In this document: positions 46,878 through 60,575 of the stretch, one piece after another
How positions within the stretch are numbered: position 1 is the stretch's first letter
Layout: every line of letters begins with the position of its first letter
Assembly (NCBI GenBank): GCA_002633005.1
Contig: NMRA01000081.1
Coordinates: 5,995 to 69,994 of the forward strand
DNA: 64,000 nucleotides
From: Phoronis australis
Lineage: Eukaryota > Phoronida > Phoronidae
Direction of reading: 5' to 3'
Notes under the pieces: model-generated
Seen by the model: the letters and a program-made list of their open reading frames with translations, nothing else
Databases searched by the model: none
Told to the model about the DNA's origin: nothing
Program-made: the position numbers and the translations under genes

Positions 46878-49800
46878 CTGCAACGAAATAATTAGTCAGA
46901 AACTTTATTTCAAGATACAACAAAAACATAAAATATTCTTTCCCTCTAGCTGTAAAAGTACCTGCTCTGACAGGTGGAAGAAAAACGATCTGATGGACTT
47001 GAGAGAAGTTTACCAGCATGAGGTCCATTAGCAATGGCGTCCTCTATTATTATTATTAAGAACTAAAGGTAATGACACACCAGTAAAGCATAGTACCAAG
47101 AGTTTAATAGTTTATCACATTTATTGGAAACAACAGACAGATATGACGTATGCAGTGCACAAGTCAAAGTAGAATAGTGTGCCATGTTTGTTAGAAATGA
47201 AAAGTTTTGCTTTTGATTGTTCAGCTTTGCTCTTTGGCCAAATGCACGAAACAGTCCCAAACAAGGATTCAATTCTAAACCACCTATGCATTGGTGATTT
47301 AGTTTACTCACAAATATCATGTTTTTACCGTAATCGTTCTGGTTAACGCCCTGGGCGGTTAAATTGGCGAATCCAAAAAATCGGGGGAGGGCGGTTAACT
47401 GAGAGGTGGGCATTTAACTGGAAATCTTCAAAAATCGCAGGGGGGCACTTAACTGAGCAGTGGGCGGTTAAATCGAAAATCCACTTAAAGTGGGGATGGG
47501 CGGTTAACTGAGCATGGGCGTTAACCCGAACGATTACGGTATATCCCTTTATCTTAATCAATATGAGCTGTGTTACCTATGGCGTTTGCAAATAATATAA
47601 TATCTGGAAAGTCATCGTCGATTTCAATTACAATAAGGGAGTTGCATAAAAAGGTCCTTATTCCTTTTCAAAAACATCAACATAGAGTTAGTCTTGTGTG
47701 GGTAAAAAAGCTAAAAATTGCTCTGGTGATGAAGATAAACAGAATTAGAAAGGGCAACCAGTGTTTGCACACGTCAATTCATGAGGTGAAAAGTTAAGGA
47801 ATATAGTTGAGTCCTCGTTTGGGGCTGTTTGGTGAAACCGGGTACTTAAAGTATAAGAAACAAATCCAAAGTCAAAGAGGAAATGGATGGTACAATTCTT
47901 CACATGAAATGGTTAGATGGATAGTACCTATTCTGAACTTTTTGGCATCATAACTGCTCCGACTCTTGCTGAGTTGCTTGACAAGCTTGGCTGCATCATT
48001 GTTCTCATCCTGAAGCGATAAAATGGTATGAAGGAAGCAGTTATCTTAAAACTTGCACCACAAAATATGCTTCTCAGTCATTTTTAACATTGTTTTCCAA
48101 ATCACACTGGCTTATCAGTTGGAACATGAACTATGTACAATAGGTGGCACTGTAATGTAAAACTCCCTCAATCACTTAAGCTTTCACAATTTAGCACAGA
48201 AGATATTGCACTGTCTTCTTCCACAAAGTTACCTTTTTTATTTTTTCAAGGGCTTTTAACATCTTCATGAATGTCCACAATGTCTCAAAATACTGCTTGA
48301 TGGTAGTTATGGTGCAAAACTTGGAGATGATAAAGTATTCGTTTGGTGCAACATAGGTTTGAAAAAATCTAGTATAATAATTGTAACTGGACTTGTCCGA
48401 CATACAGGGTCCTGGATTGGGACAGACTTTACCCTAGCATAAAGAAAATTCGTTGGCCAAGAGTCAGATTCAGCAAACAGAGACAATTACCCGAGATCTG
48501 CTGTCTTTTTGTGGCCTGGCATACTGGTCATAAAACTCCGACAGCACACCAACCTTCGTTTCACCCAACATGTTAGACAGGGTAGAATCAAAGGAGTTTG
48601 CTGACAAGCCCATCTTGCGTGCATCAAAATTTCCGTTGGCACTTTTACTCACATACTCGCTTGGCCTTATCTTATCTCCAGAGGCATGATCTCTTTCAAA
48701 CTCTGCATTGTCCGTCAGTTGCTTAGAATTCCCTTTGAAAGAAGTCTCTTTAGTTTTTCTGGGATGTTTCCTTTCATACACGAACTGTTGAAGTAGGTCG
48801 TCATCATCTAAAAGACGGCCGAAAACAGCGTCTTCCTTCTGTCTTGGGCTTCTTTTTTTAACATTATTTTTGTACTGACCTAAAAGATCTGCATCATCAT
48901 TCTTCTGTATTTTATCCTTGGCAGATACTTTTCCAAATGAATTAGTCGAGACAGAATTGTCATTCCAAGACTTGTCTCCCCTGTTCCAGGTAGTTCCAAT
49001 AGTTTCATGCTGACTTGTGTGCCCTTTAGAAGGCCTAGGACCTTTAACAAAAATGGAAGACTTCTTCACAGTTCTATCCATTCCATGCTGTTCCTTAGTT
49101 GAATTGAACTCTCTTGACATTTTGTCCCCATGCAAGGCTTTAAAGAGAGGGGATGTGTATGGCACGCTGGGGGTCTCCAAGCCAGATAACCCATCTTGAT
49201 TATGGTTTTTACTGGAATCAAAGCGATCACTGGGTGACTTTTCAAATAGGTCCTTAGAAGAAATGGATGTGGAGGCAGGAAAACTGGGCTGGATTAACTC
49301 TGCCACTGAAGAGTGATTGACAGCATTTTCATGGTTCATCGCAGCGGATGTGGGCGAGTAAACTGGTCCATTTTCAATATCTTCCACTTTCATCTCTGTT
49401 GAATGCATTGCAAAACTCTCGCTCACGGGCAGGTGACCATTGGAAATCCATTTATCATCCGTTGTTGCCGGGCGACTGTTGTTAAGGTTACCAAACAGAC
49501 TGGTGGCAGGACTGCCACCAGACTGTGACATGCGCAGTTTCTCCTTGAACTCCATCAGTTTCTGCCGCGTCGACATCTCCTTCACTTCCAACTGTTTGCT
49601 CACCGCCATTATTCGCTGGCGCTCTATCTTTTTCTGGTACTGAAACAATGACACATACCATTACATGAGATCTTACTTACGACGAGTAGCCTCATTTCAA
49701 AATATGGAACATGTTGCACCATAGATATTGACATAATTTTGAAAGTGTAGATGGCAGCAGTTGAATCACTGCCCATCCCATAACATTAACTCTGATAGCG

Positions 49801-52800
49801 TGCTGTATCAAGGAGGTCAGAAGGCTGAGTGTAGCCAGTATTCACCATCACTGTAACTGGTATTACAGGTAATGGTGGGTAATTATACCCAACATGACAG
49901 GGAGATGGAACTTTTCTTTTTGCGAGTCCTGTATATTAATAACATTTAATTCATTATCAACTTCAAAACAATGGCACAAAAGCTGTCATGACAACTGCCA
50001 CCACCCTCATGACAAAAGACATTATACTTGGCCACCAACACTAAAACTACCACTAGACCACTACAAATTATCACATGCCACCCAATTTTAACTATGTACC
50101 GCCCCCACTATAACTGTTGCATCCACCACCGCCCTCATTCCTACACATCCTACACCTGTAGCTCTTCTTTCATTTAACTAGCACCCCCACTATAACTAAT
50201 GCAACCGCTACCATCCTCATTCCTAGACACCCGTTACCTGCAGCTACCCTTTCACCTAACTACATACCACCCCCACTATAACTAATGCAACCACTACCAT
50301 CCTCATTCCTAGACACCCGTTACCTGCAGCTACCCTTTCACCTAACTACATACCACACCCACTATAACTAATGCATCCACTACCATCCTCATTCCTAGAC
50401 ACCCGTTACCTGCAGCTACCCTTTCACCTAACTACATACCACACCCACTATAACTAATGCATCCACTACCATCCTCATTCCTAGACACCCGTTACCTGCA
50501 GCTACCCTTTCACCTAACTACATACCACACCCACTATAACTAATGCAACCACCACCCCCCTCATTCCTATCCCCCTGTTACCTGTAGTTGTTCTTTCTCC
50601 TGACTCTGCAATATCTGCTTCACCTGCCTCACATTCAATTTTCCACCACTGTTTGTGAACTCGGAGAACTTCTCGTGCAGATCTCTCCGAGGTGACCCTG
50701 CCAACGGGACTTCCTGCTGCTGGTACTCTTTCTGTATTGCCTCTTTCTGATCACCAATGACCTTTAACCTCTTGTGCAGCTTATGCTGTGAATATATAGA
50801 AAAGATTGCATTATAGATACACCTAACAGTATGGAGTGGTACCGAAAGTGTACACAATAAAGAATATTTTAAAAAAACCTTCCAAAAAATTTCAAATGAC
50901 AAATATAAAAAATTTATTTCTACATGATTCATTTGTTTCTAAAATATGTTTGACGAATCTAATTAAATTTTGTCAAAATTGGCCTTTTTGGAGGGTACCA
51001 CTTTTGTTGAAAGTTAAGTTGTCTCACGTCAGCAGTGAATGTATGACAAAGAGCGTGTTCACTGTACAGGCAAGGCAGTTCTATAATTCTTACACATTTC
51101 ATAAATGTAACGCATGTTTACAATGCAACAAGATTAAATGCTGTGTTGGCAACAAAATGGATTTGGATAAAAGCGACAAAATTTGCTGATAATATGACCA
51201 GAGAGTGCAAAATGCAGAATATTGCACGACATTGGAGAGTGTTATTTATAAAGTTCTGTAATTTCTCTAGAATAATTTTGCAGAATTCCCCGACATTTCC
51301 CCTGTCTATGACATCCATCAATTGGGCAATACTGTTATTAAATTTCTAAATTCCAAGATTTTCTAAAGTAAAAGACTAATTTGCTTCCAATGATCAACAG
51401 CTGAAATTTCTACCACAAAATTCCATACATATGTCCTTGACCTCTAATGATGAAATAATAATGCATTTCTGTGAATTTAAAAATGCCTTATCAATAACCC
51501 TTCCTTCAGATATAAAGACAGTGCTGTTAATTAAGTTTTCATGTGACATCTATCAACTACCCACGTCTACAATGATAAGTACTGTAAAAGTTAACAAAAA
51601 CTTCCAAGAATATAGTTACGCACCCATTAGTTAAGTCAGGTCAGGGCATTATAGGTAAACTGAAATTTTTTGAAGAAAAATCTAAAACACAACAATCCCA
51701 ATAGTTAATGCCCTGGCTTTATCAAATACAAGGCCACTGCTTTATCAAATGCAAGGCCACAACTTTATCCGATGCAAGGCCACTGTTTTTATCAAATGCA
51801 AGTTCACTGCTCACTGCTTTATCAAATGCAAGGCCACTGTTTTTATCAAATGCAAGTTCACTGCTCACTGCTTTATCAAATGCAAGGCCACTGCTTTATC
51901 AAATGCAAGTTCACTGCTCACTGCTTTATCAAATNTCAGGTCAGGGCATTATAGGTAAACTGAAATTTTTTGAAGAAAAATCTAAAACACAACAATCCCA
52001 ATAGTTAATGCCCTGGCTTTATCAAATACAAGGCCACAACTTTATCCGATGCAAGGGCACTGTTTTTATCAAATGCAAGGTCACTGCTCACTGCTTTATC
52101 AAATGCAAGGCCACTGCTTTATCAAATGCAAGTTCACTGCTCACTGCTTTATCAAATGCAAGGCCACTGCTGTATCAAATGCAAGGTCACTGCTCACTGC
52201 TTTATCAAATGCAAGGCCACTGCTTTATCAAATACAAGGCCACTGCTGTATCTAATGCAAGGCCGCTGCTTTATTTGCCAACCCACACAAACAGACCTCT
52301 CTCTTTTTTAGCTGTCGCTCCACCAACTTCTCCTGCTGAATGAGATCTGGGTCAGCCTCGTTACGCTTCAATGACAACACATAAGCATGCTGGTCTGCTA
52401 ACTGTGCACGACACCGGTCAACGCTTGCCCTGAATAATAGAAGTGCTAAGTTTTGACATGTCACATTCAGCGACCTTCGGGAAAACGTGATCAAAGGCAT
52501 GTTCACCATCCACAGGAGCATGACTAATAGATGATGTAACAGTTATGTAACGCTGTCCCTCAGGACTGAGGACTGACCACCACATTACATAATGTGGCTA
52601 AAAACATTTTGGATCACTACGGCTGTCAAAATGATAAATTTTCATGAAAAGCACAATCGTATGTTACGTACCATTCCCCTTTACTCAGCCAAGAAATATT
52701 CAACATCACGATCTGATCTAGTATCACATTCAATCAAACTTGACAAACATGCCTATTGTGTTGGTACACAATGCTAGTATTTCATATAAAACATATCTTC

Positions 52801-55800
52801 ACAACATTTGTCGAAAGTCATTTGGAAATAGTATTTTTAAATATTGGTTAGCCTCAAGTGTGCTCTTTACAACATAATTGGTGGATTACGTGTCCTTATC
52901 AGATGAACAAAGACAATGAGAGACCTGGACCATGTAAACACCGGTTTTCCAACTATGTCCCCTTGTTATCGCTGTCAAACTGATAACAACACAGCTGTAT
53001 CCTGACTAGCCGATCAGCGAAATCAAGATACTCATCCCACAGTGCAGATGCATAACAATCAGGCTCTAAGAAGAAATTTGCATTGAACAAAATGTATAAA
53101 AAAGCACAGTAATTATGACCGCCGTGGGTTCAGTTGTACAGGGAATGCCAAGAGTTGGGCTGTCCCAGGACTGAGATATAGACAGGATAAAACCCAACAC
53201 AAAATGAACAACAGGATGCCCTATTGACTCACTGTAGTTCTTTTTCTATCAGCTCCAACTGCTGCTCCTTGACAGACGTCTGGAACTCCACCAAATGTTG
53301 TTGTTCTTCAAGCTGGTTGGCGTACATCTTTTCCACTTTGTCATTGAGCTTCTTCACGTCTCGCTCTTTCTTCTTTTCAAACGGCGTCTTGAAGGCCTCC
53401 CTCGCCTTGTGGCTCCCAAACCTGAACTCTGAACGTGAGACAACAAATAACTATAATAAGTCAAAAAGCGACCTGTTTCATGAACAGTGACTTTTAAGTC
53501 ACTTTTAAGTTTAAAACTTAAATAAGAAATTTAGTATTATGCTCCACGTACCTATTTTTGAAAAATAAATAAATCCCACTTGAGCAAAAATGCAGAGCCT
53601 CTGAGAATATGCAATCATACTGGTAGTTACTAGCTGGGATAACTTGTTTAAATTATTCCTAGACTGTGATGGTCTCGTAATTACTTCAGGGATCAACCTT
53701 TAGTCCACAATTGTCACAACTGAGAAGGTGAAGTGAGAGCCTACGAAACTTTAGGTCACTTTTCATGAAGCAGACTGTGATCCCAAACCAGAACTCTGAA
53801 TGCAAAACAACAGGCAAAGCTGAACAAATCAAACTGGTGAATAAGTGATATTTATCGCAGGTTACAAGGAAAATTATGTTAATCAGTTCAAAAATGTGGG
53901 AATCAACTGACACCTGATGCAAGATCTGACAGCTGCCAATTGGAGAGATATGGATAATATTTAAGTTATTAAGTGTAAAGAGAGCACCGATTTCAGTCAA
54001 ACAGATGGTGCATGTTATAACAGAAGCTCCCTCTATAGGACATAATGAAAATACCTTAATTTATTCATAATGACTCAAGACGACAAATGGTGAGCCAAGC
54101 TTAAGCTCAACATTTTCAACTAGGCTCATCTTGCTTAGACTACCATCATTTACGATTGGTGATTGATAGACCGTCAAAATTTCAGACGTCTAGCTACCAA
54201 CTTAACACAATTTTTGTATCAGACAATTAAGTTAAAGAAAGAAAATCAAACAACATTGTGTTATGACTAACGTGGCCAACATACATGTGAGGAGAACTGG
54301 AATTGCCAAAGATCAAGCTAGAAAGCTCAAACCAACATGCGACTTCAGAGAACATAATTACATTCAAAACATTCCTGTAAGACCTCATGCTAGAAAAACA
54401 TACCAGTGCACACCCAGAACAGTGTAACTTACTCTCAATGCAACATCAACCAAGAACTTCACAGCACAATCTCAGGAAAAGATATGTACAGGTTGTAATT
54501 GTGCTTAGCATGCAAATGTTGCCGACGTGCCATGAACCACTCACAAAAACTGGCTTCAACCAGAATGAGCAACAAGAGAGGAGGGGAGTCGTGGCTGTGT
54601 ACTTACAAGCCCAACTGCCATGCAAAGTCTTCAAGAATCTTATGTGCTTCAACAACAAACTCACCATAAAGATCCACATGTCACAACACACTCTGGCTGA
54701 CCCACACACAAGAGCAAGACTTAAAATGTTGTATTTGTCAAACATTCTTGTCCAAACAAATCGCACACAATGACGCTATTGTCCACAGCTATAACACAAA
54801 GGCATAACTAGCCCCCAATAATTCATGTATACAGGTAGGTTATAACTTCATTTGATTGATATGGCCTAATAACTGCACAACTGTTTGCTTTAATCTTGTT
54901 TCATAAACTTTGAACAAGAATTAGCAGCCTTACTGGTGTACCTGAAAACAACATTGCAAATTAAACTTTACTAAAGTTTAATTTGCAATGAGAAATTAAC
55001 AACTTCACCTCAAAGGTAAAATAATAGCACACAGGCTTTTCTACATTTTAAGCGTAATAGGTGAAATATTCTCAAAATATAATTCATTACAATTAAAATA
55101 CATAACCCATTTTCATGATTTTCTAAATTTGTCACTAAGGGCAGTTCATGTTTATTGCATTCACTACTACACAATCTATCTTGATGGGAAAGCTCAGTTA
55201 CACGTTATGTCACATTACCTGGAGTTGAGGTGTACACTACTCGCTTTTTGGGAGTGGGTTGGGTGGAGGGAGGCTTGTCTACAAATTAAAAGGACATGCA
55301 AAATACATGGGTTATAATCCTGTGAGAAAGGTCACATTTCAGCAACTGGCTTTGAGATTAGCATGAGAATTAGTAACACTAAAATCTCACCATTAACACA
55401 ATATTGCAGAAAGACGACATTTTCTTTTTTTCTTTTGTTCTAAATGATACAAAATACCCAAATAATTCTTTGTTGTGTTCAAGGTGTGTACTTTTACTAT
55501 CAAGAGGCAATGTTTTGAAAAATTGTTGGCATTCACAATCATGTTAGAAGCTCTTGAAAATGCGAAAAAGTGCAATTTTGGTAATTTTTTTGTCGGAAAT
55601 GATGAGATTCTATCGTAATGTTAATGCAGTATGCTAAGAGAAATTCATGATGAAAACTTACAACTTCAAAGTCGGGATTATTTTTCTAGAACACTGGGAT
55701 GAGATCCCTGCAAGTGACTGTAACCATTAGTGTTCTAGAAAAATAAACAGCTATTGACAATAGATGTTCATTAAAATGTCATCCAAGTAAATTAGATTAA

Positions 55801-58800
55801 GGATTTACAGTTGAGAAAATAAAAAATGTCTAGCTTTTAAATTTAAGTTAATAATAAGAAAGAGATTAAATGGTGTTACTTTGTTTAAATTTCTATTAAT
55901 AGCGAGATTGGGCATTATGTGGATTACCTGAATTCCAGTCAGCATTAAGAGATCCCCCAGTCCAACCATAGGAGTCACTAGTGTTTAAGTTAGTTGAAGC
56001 CGGTGTCGCCATCTGTATGTCAACTTCTTGACCAACTGACTGGATAGACTCCATAGTAACGGGCCTGAACAAAATTAATATTACATGAATAGACACAATT
56101 CATAGGAATGAGATTGAGATTCAGCAGACAAACAAAATAATATACCTAAACGTCAAGAACTGCAATGGAAACTTCAAAGATATACACTAGTGGGATGCAG
56201 CGTTCAGCCAAGTATACAAGTTAATATGCAGTATTCAAAAACATACATCAATCAATCCAATGGAAGTTTTTAGTCACTTAACAGAAACTTCAATCAATAC
56301 CTCATGTAAACCATCAGTTTACATCGGGCAATCAGGAAGTTTGCCCATGCATTTTTCATGAAATTTCCTAGTGAGGCTACACGCTAGACCACCAAGCCGA
56401 TGGTTAACATTATGGTACACGTTTTGACAATTAAGGCAAACAACACAAAAGATTTTTGGTAGGATAAGTCAATGAATTGGAACTGAACACCAAGTGGACT
56501 CATAAGTAACTTAAACATTTTTTTCTATGTAATGGTGTAGGGCACATTACACTACATATTATTTTAAGAGGGACGCAAGAGTATTTGTGGTCTGCGTGTA
56601 TTGCTAAGAAGATACAGGGCTTCTTATGATGAATGCAAATATGGGATGATTAGGAAGGGATTACCTCCCCTGTCATTGATGGGGAGAAATTAGTTTCAAA
56701 ACCCAAAGGTTGTTCTTGCCTTGTGCTTAGAGTAATAAGTATGACTGGGCAAGATTTAAAATTAAGGAACTTCAAAAATGTCAAATGAAAAATGTGTTTC
56801 AAAAAGCACCAAGTGCAGAAGCCTGGTAGACGTGAAAATGAGGTTTTCAGCCCATATTTAAAGAAATGGTTTACGTTTGTGAAGAAAAACATCACAGAAT
56901 TGTATTTTTAATCACGCTCATAGAAGCTGGATCGACTAGCAGAAATTTCACAACTGCAATAGGCCATCAGGCTTTACGGACCCCAAGAGGACTCCATTGT
57001 TATCCAGGCTTTCAGTGACCAATCATAAGGATACCCTTGAATCCCAGACATCCATTGACTCCCAGAGGATCCCATCCACCCCCAGGCTTTCATATTACAC
57101 CCAAGAGGTTCCCATTTACCTTCAAACAACCGCAAAGTGACACTTCAGCAAAAGAATAATTATACTAAGATTAGGGCAAAAAAGCAAAGTTGGTTCTGGC
57201 TCATCGTGAGAAATGCACTCATAGACTAGAAACAAAGTCTGCCCATGTCAATTTCATCCTTTCAAGCTTTTGTGTGTTATTAAAAAGTAACACAAAATCA
57301 CATAAACAAGGATGAGCTTTGAAATGACATGATTTTGCCAAGCGATGAGTAAAAAAATAAAGCCCGCATAATTTTTGCTCATCTGTTGTAGATTTCGTTT
57401 CTTGAAAAAGTGAGCAACTACTAAGATACTGGGCCATCGACTCGATTCTCAAAAAAACAAACATCCAGAACCAATAATGTTTTTAGCCAATAAGAATTTG
57501 TAATATCATAAAACACCGATCTCTTGGTAGGTCAGATTGTAAATATTTATCATTTCAACGTGATAACTTTGTCATTCTGTGTTGTGTAATGGTTTAAGCC
57601 CCAATGAGGAAAAATTTCAGACTTGAACATTACTGTAATGGTCGGGTGAGTGATGTAGTTAACAGATATTGTGACAACTACAGAAATTCACCAAATAATT
57701 ATCATGTGAAGAAACAAAATTTGTTCACAAGGAGCAGGAAATATTAGCTCTGAGATCATGAGTAGGTCCGAAAATCCCACCTTTGTTTTGACGCATCAGA
57801 TTCATCAATGAATCCACTGGTAGCCGAGCTGATCATGGACAGATTACCAGAAGAAATCGGTCTGGCTCCGGAATTATCTTTAGTGGACGCAATCAAGTCC
57901 TTGAGCAAGTTCATGCACTCACGGAACTGGTACAGGTCAGTGATACCTGCAAGAAATAAATGAAACTTTGTGAATCCAAATTTGATTGAAGAGTTCCTGA
58001 ACAACACAAACGCTATAGTTTATCAAAGGGACAGTGCACACAACAATATAAATTTATTGCCAAGAAGTGTTCAAGTTTTATATTTTAGTAATTTTTAAGG
58101 CATTTTATCCTTTTTTATAACATTCACATTACTTTTAAAAAACATGAATCAACTCAAGACATGACAATGATCAATGTTGGTCTCGAGAGAAACACAAGAC
58201 AAAAAAGTTGAAATACCCAAACATATTTTCACTTAATATTAAGAATAATTCAATTGTTACCCTCGGGACTTGCAAACAATGAAAATACGTGGCACGCTTA
58301 AAATGTAGTTTCAATTACCTAAAAAAATATTAAAATGTATCCATGGTTCAAATTAATTTTTTGAATTTGTTTAACACCTGTCCAATGGTTTCAAGGAAAG
58401 TAGCTCAGTGCTCTGTCAGCAATTTAAATATTTTAGATAGTGCACTGAATTCATGATTTTCTGTTAGTGTGTACAGGTTTTAGCCATCAACAATAGATGG
58501 CACCATGTATGCATAAGGGTCAAGACCATATAAAATGTGAAATGACTGTCAACTGAAGCAACAATGATACTCAACAAAATGTGTACAGTCTTGGTCAACA
58601 GTGCACTCATTAATACTTCATGCACCGCCATCCAATAATTCATGGTCATCCAATACATAGCCCTATACAGACAAGAAACAAACTACAAAGAATTTGGCAG
58701 CGTCAGTGGCATTGACATTTTCCAAGACCTCAGTAGAGCAGTTTAAATCAATTATCCCAAAATAGCACACAATACCACTTCACACTCTAAGACCCTTACT

Positions 58801-60575
58801 AAATACTAAACAAGTTTTCAAATTTCCAACAAATTACATATTAATTACCGCACCTCCAAGGATAGGATCTGTTATCACCCCGGCGACAAACTTCTTAACA
58901 ACGCTAGCACACTTCAGTTTGTCTTCGTCCGTCAAAACTGTGTTCACCTCAACGCCATCTGGCAACTATAAACACAAATTATATGTCACATGAATAACAA
59001 ATTGTCAATTTGTTAGAAAAATTGGACATTTTTAAGCTAAAATGTGCATTTAACATTTATTGCAATAATATATTAATAACACAGTATCAACCATATATTA
59101 CATCACACAATTTATATGATTTCATAGAAATGGTTAATAATAAAAACTCATTTAAAAATCATTTGTGATAAATAATAATCAGCCACAATTGCCCGTATAC
59201 CTTTGCTGCAACCTTTCCACCAAACTTGAGAAGTGCTAACTCTGCCTCCAGTTCGGAAATCCGTGCCTTGAGCCTCTTTATCATTGACTTGTCATCAACT
59301 TCCTCATTACGTCTGTAACATAGCGGGGGGAGACAACTCAATTACATGAACAATATTCTAGTTATGTTTGAGAATGTCAAATTAATATTAAGGTGATGCA
59401 AGACCTTGTTGACATGTCTGAGTGTGTCTGAGGCAAATATTCTGAAAATATGTATTTTCTGAAAGTACAAAAACTGTAGAATGTTTTTACTTCGTACTAA
59501 TCTGCCATGAATCAGGTCATGTTACCATAGGTAAAACTTAGTGGCACGCAATTACAAATGTCAACTTAGAACTAGGAAAGACAACTTTTCAAGACCTCTA
59601 AGCCTTGTTACAGTAACAACCAGTGACTTGGCAAAAGAATTTTCCAAGACAATGAATTACAGCTGTAATAGGTTGTGAATATCAATGGAGGACTAATGCC
59701 AATCATTATGTGTATCCAGGCAAATACTTGAACGTCCTCCTTCAAATCGTTTAAAAAATATACACTATGTGAAATCATGAACTATTTGTAGTAAGTGACC
59801 ACAAGACTTATGAAAATTCATGAGTGCTGGGCAAAGAAGGTGTTTCATAATTATCAAACAAATTCAGATGTTTATTTAAATGGTGCACTATATCCAACTG
59901 TTGGCGACTGCTCTTACCGGGCATTGTTAGAAATACAGGCCACCCTCTGCGCAAATCGGCACGTAGATAACGACTCTCCCAAGTTGACAACCTCCAGGGA
60001 AATCGTGGCTATCATGGCCGTCAGACAGTTTCCTCCTGCAATTGAAGCCAACGGACTGATGATATTTGTATCAAGTGCAAATATAATATAATATATAATT
60101 TGAAAAGTCAGTTAATATAGCTTGTACGAAAATTTGGTCGGACTCAACCACATACGGAAAGTATTTGATTTGAAGTTTAGAACATTAGTCAGAATTACCT
60201 TTAGTTATCAAGTTCAACTGACCATTGAAAGAGTAACCATATTTTGGGTTGTCACGTTCTAACTCAGAAAAATGAGATAGAGAGCAACCCAATCAAGTGT
60301 TGTTCTCTACTTCACAAAAATTTGAAACGTGAATTCAGTATTAAGAAAACAGCACAAAATTCCAAACTTAAAGTCCGTGCAAACATCCCCCAACAAAAGA
60401 TCATTGAAAATCTAGCAACAAATACAAAAAAGAATCATCACAGTAACTGTGATTTGGCGTACCTAAGCTATCTCTGAGTACCATAGTCAGAACAGAGTTC
60501 CTGTAGGGTATGTGTTTACTGGTGCGTCCGTACCCATCAGAGGTCGCAGGTCGGCGAACAGAGCTAGCAGTCAGG
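46396..60575 (-). CDS. KIF6: Kinesin-9 family protein, KIF6-like; 13 C-terminal exons, 5' part outside the window
   Basis: Microtubule motor; kinesin-9 members work in cilia and flagella. Exons, 5' to 3': 60575-60463, 60035-59918, 59312-59201, 58965-58854, 57946-57781, 56064-55928, 55278-55219, 53428-53233, 52429-52297, 50785-50582, 49639-48491, 48009-47928, 46877-46396. All phases match; about 1,020 aa to the stop. The first two exons give the motor end: KHIPYRNSVLTMVLRDSLGG, NCLTAMIATISLEVVNLGES, LSTCRFAQRVA. Next come the neck (NEEVDDKSMIKRLKARISEL), a KIF6-type segment (LTDEDKLKCASVVKKF, FRECMNLLKDLI), coiled-coil exons rich in Glu/Lys/Gln, a 383-codon disordered exon, and a C-terminal exon ending in an IQ-like motif (AAEVIQRAWHRFKARKK). 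HIPYRNS and the neck favour KIF6 over KIF9. The visible part alone exceeds human KIF6 (814 aa), because of the large exon and the extra tail. P-loop and switch motifs are not in the window. Confidence 0.85.
47326..47541. mobile_element. MITE with 26-bp terminal inverted repeats
   Basis: Begins TACCGTAATCGTTCTGGTTA and ends TAACCCGAACGATTACGGTA; the 26-bp ends are inverted copies with one mismatch. A TA on each side may be the target-site duplication. The interior is an irregular tandem of GGGCGGTTAACTGAG-like units. Lies in the last kinesin intron. Confidence 0.75.
48491..49639 (-). CDS. Large 383-codon exon of the kinesin gene (coiled coil then disordered region)
   Basis: Acceptor TTGTTTCAG/TAC and donor TCGG/GTAATT, phase 0 at both ends. 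The first 40 residues are a charged helix (YQKKIERQRIMAVSKQLEVK); the rest is Ser/Asp/Lys/Asn-rich without a recognisable fold, apart from short conserved-looking blocks such as FGRLLDDDDLLQQFVYERKH and LGETKVGVLSEFYDQYARP. It is three to ten times larger than its neighbour exons. Confidence 0.85.
50105..50580. repeat. 86-bp minisatellite, about 5 copies, abutting a kinesin exon
   Basis: The landmark CTATAACTAATGCA recurs at exact 86-bp steps (from about 50190 to 50534). The last unit merges into the end of the exon at 50582-50785, whose splice donor it resembles. Confidence 0.9.
51708..52270. repeat. Minisatellite of CTGCTTTATCAAATGCAAGGCCA units
   Basis: Units of 21-31 bp, some with an inserted GTTCACTGCTCA. 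A 300-bp block (from 51636) is repeated at 51936 straight after an N at 51935. Lies in a kinesin intron; the plus-strand frames through it are repeat products. Confidence 0.9.

Noticed and set aside
49017-49643. Short plus-strand frames over the large kinesin exon
   Set aside because: Shadows of the 383-codon minus-strand exon, which has matched splice phases.
51708-52343. Overlapping plus frames with repeated ALSNARPL-type peptide
   Set aside because: Minisatellite artefacts antisense to the kinesin gene.
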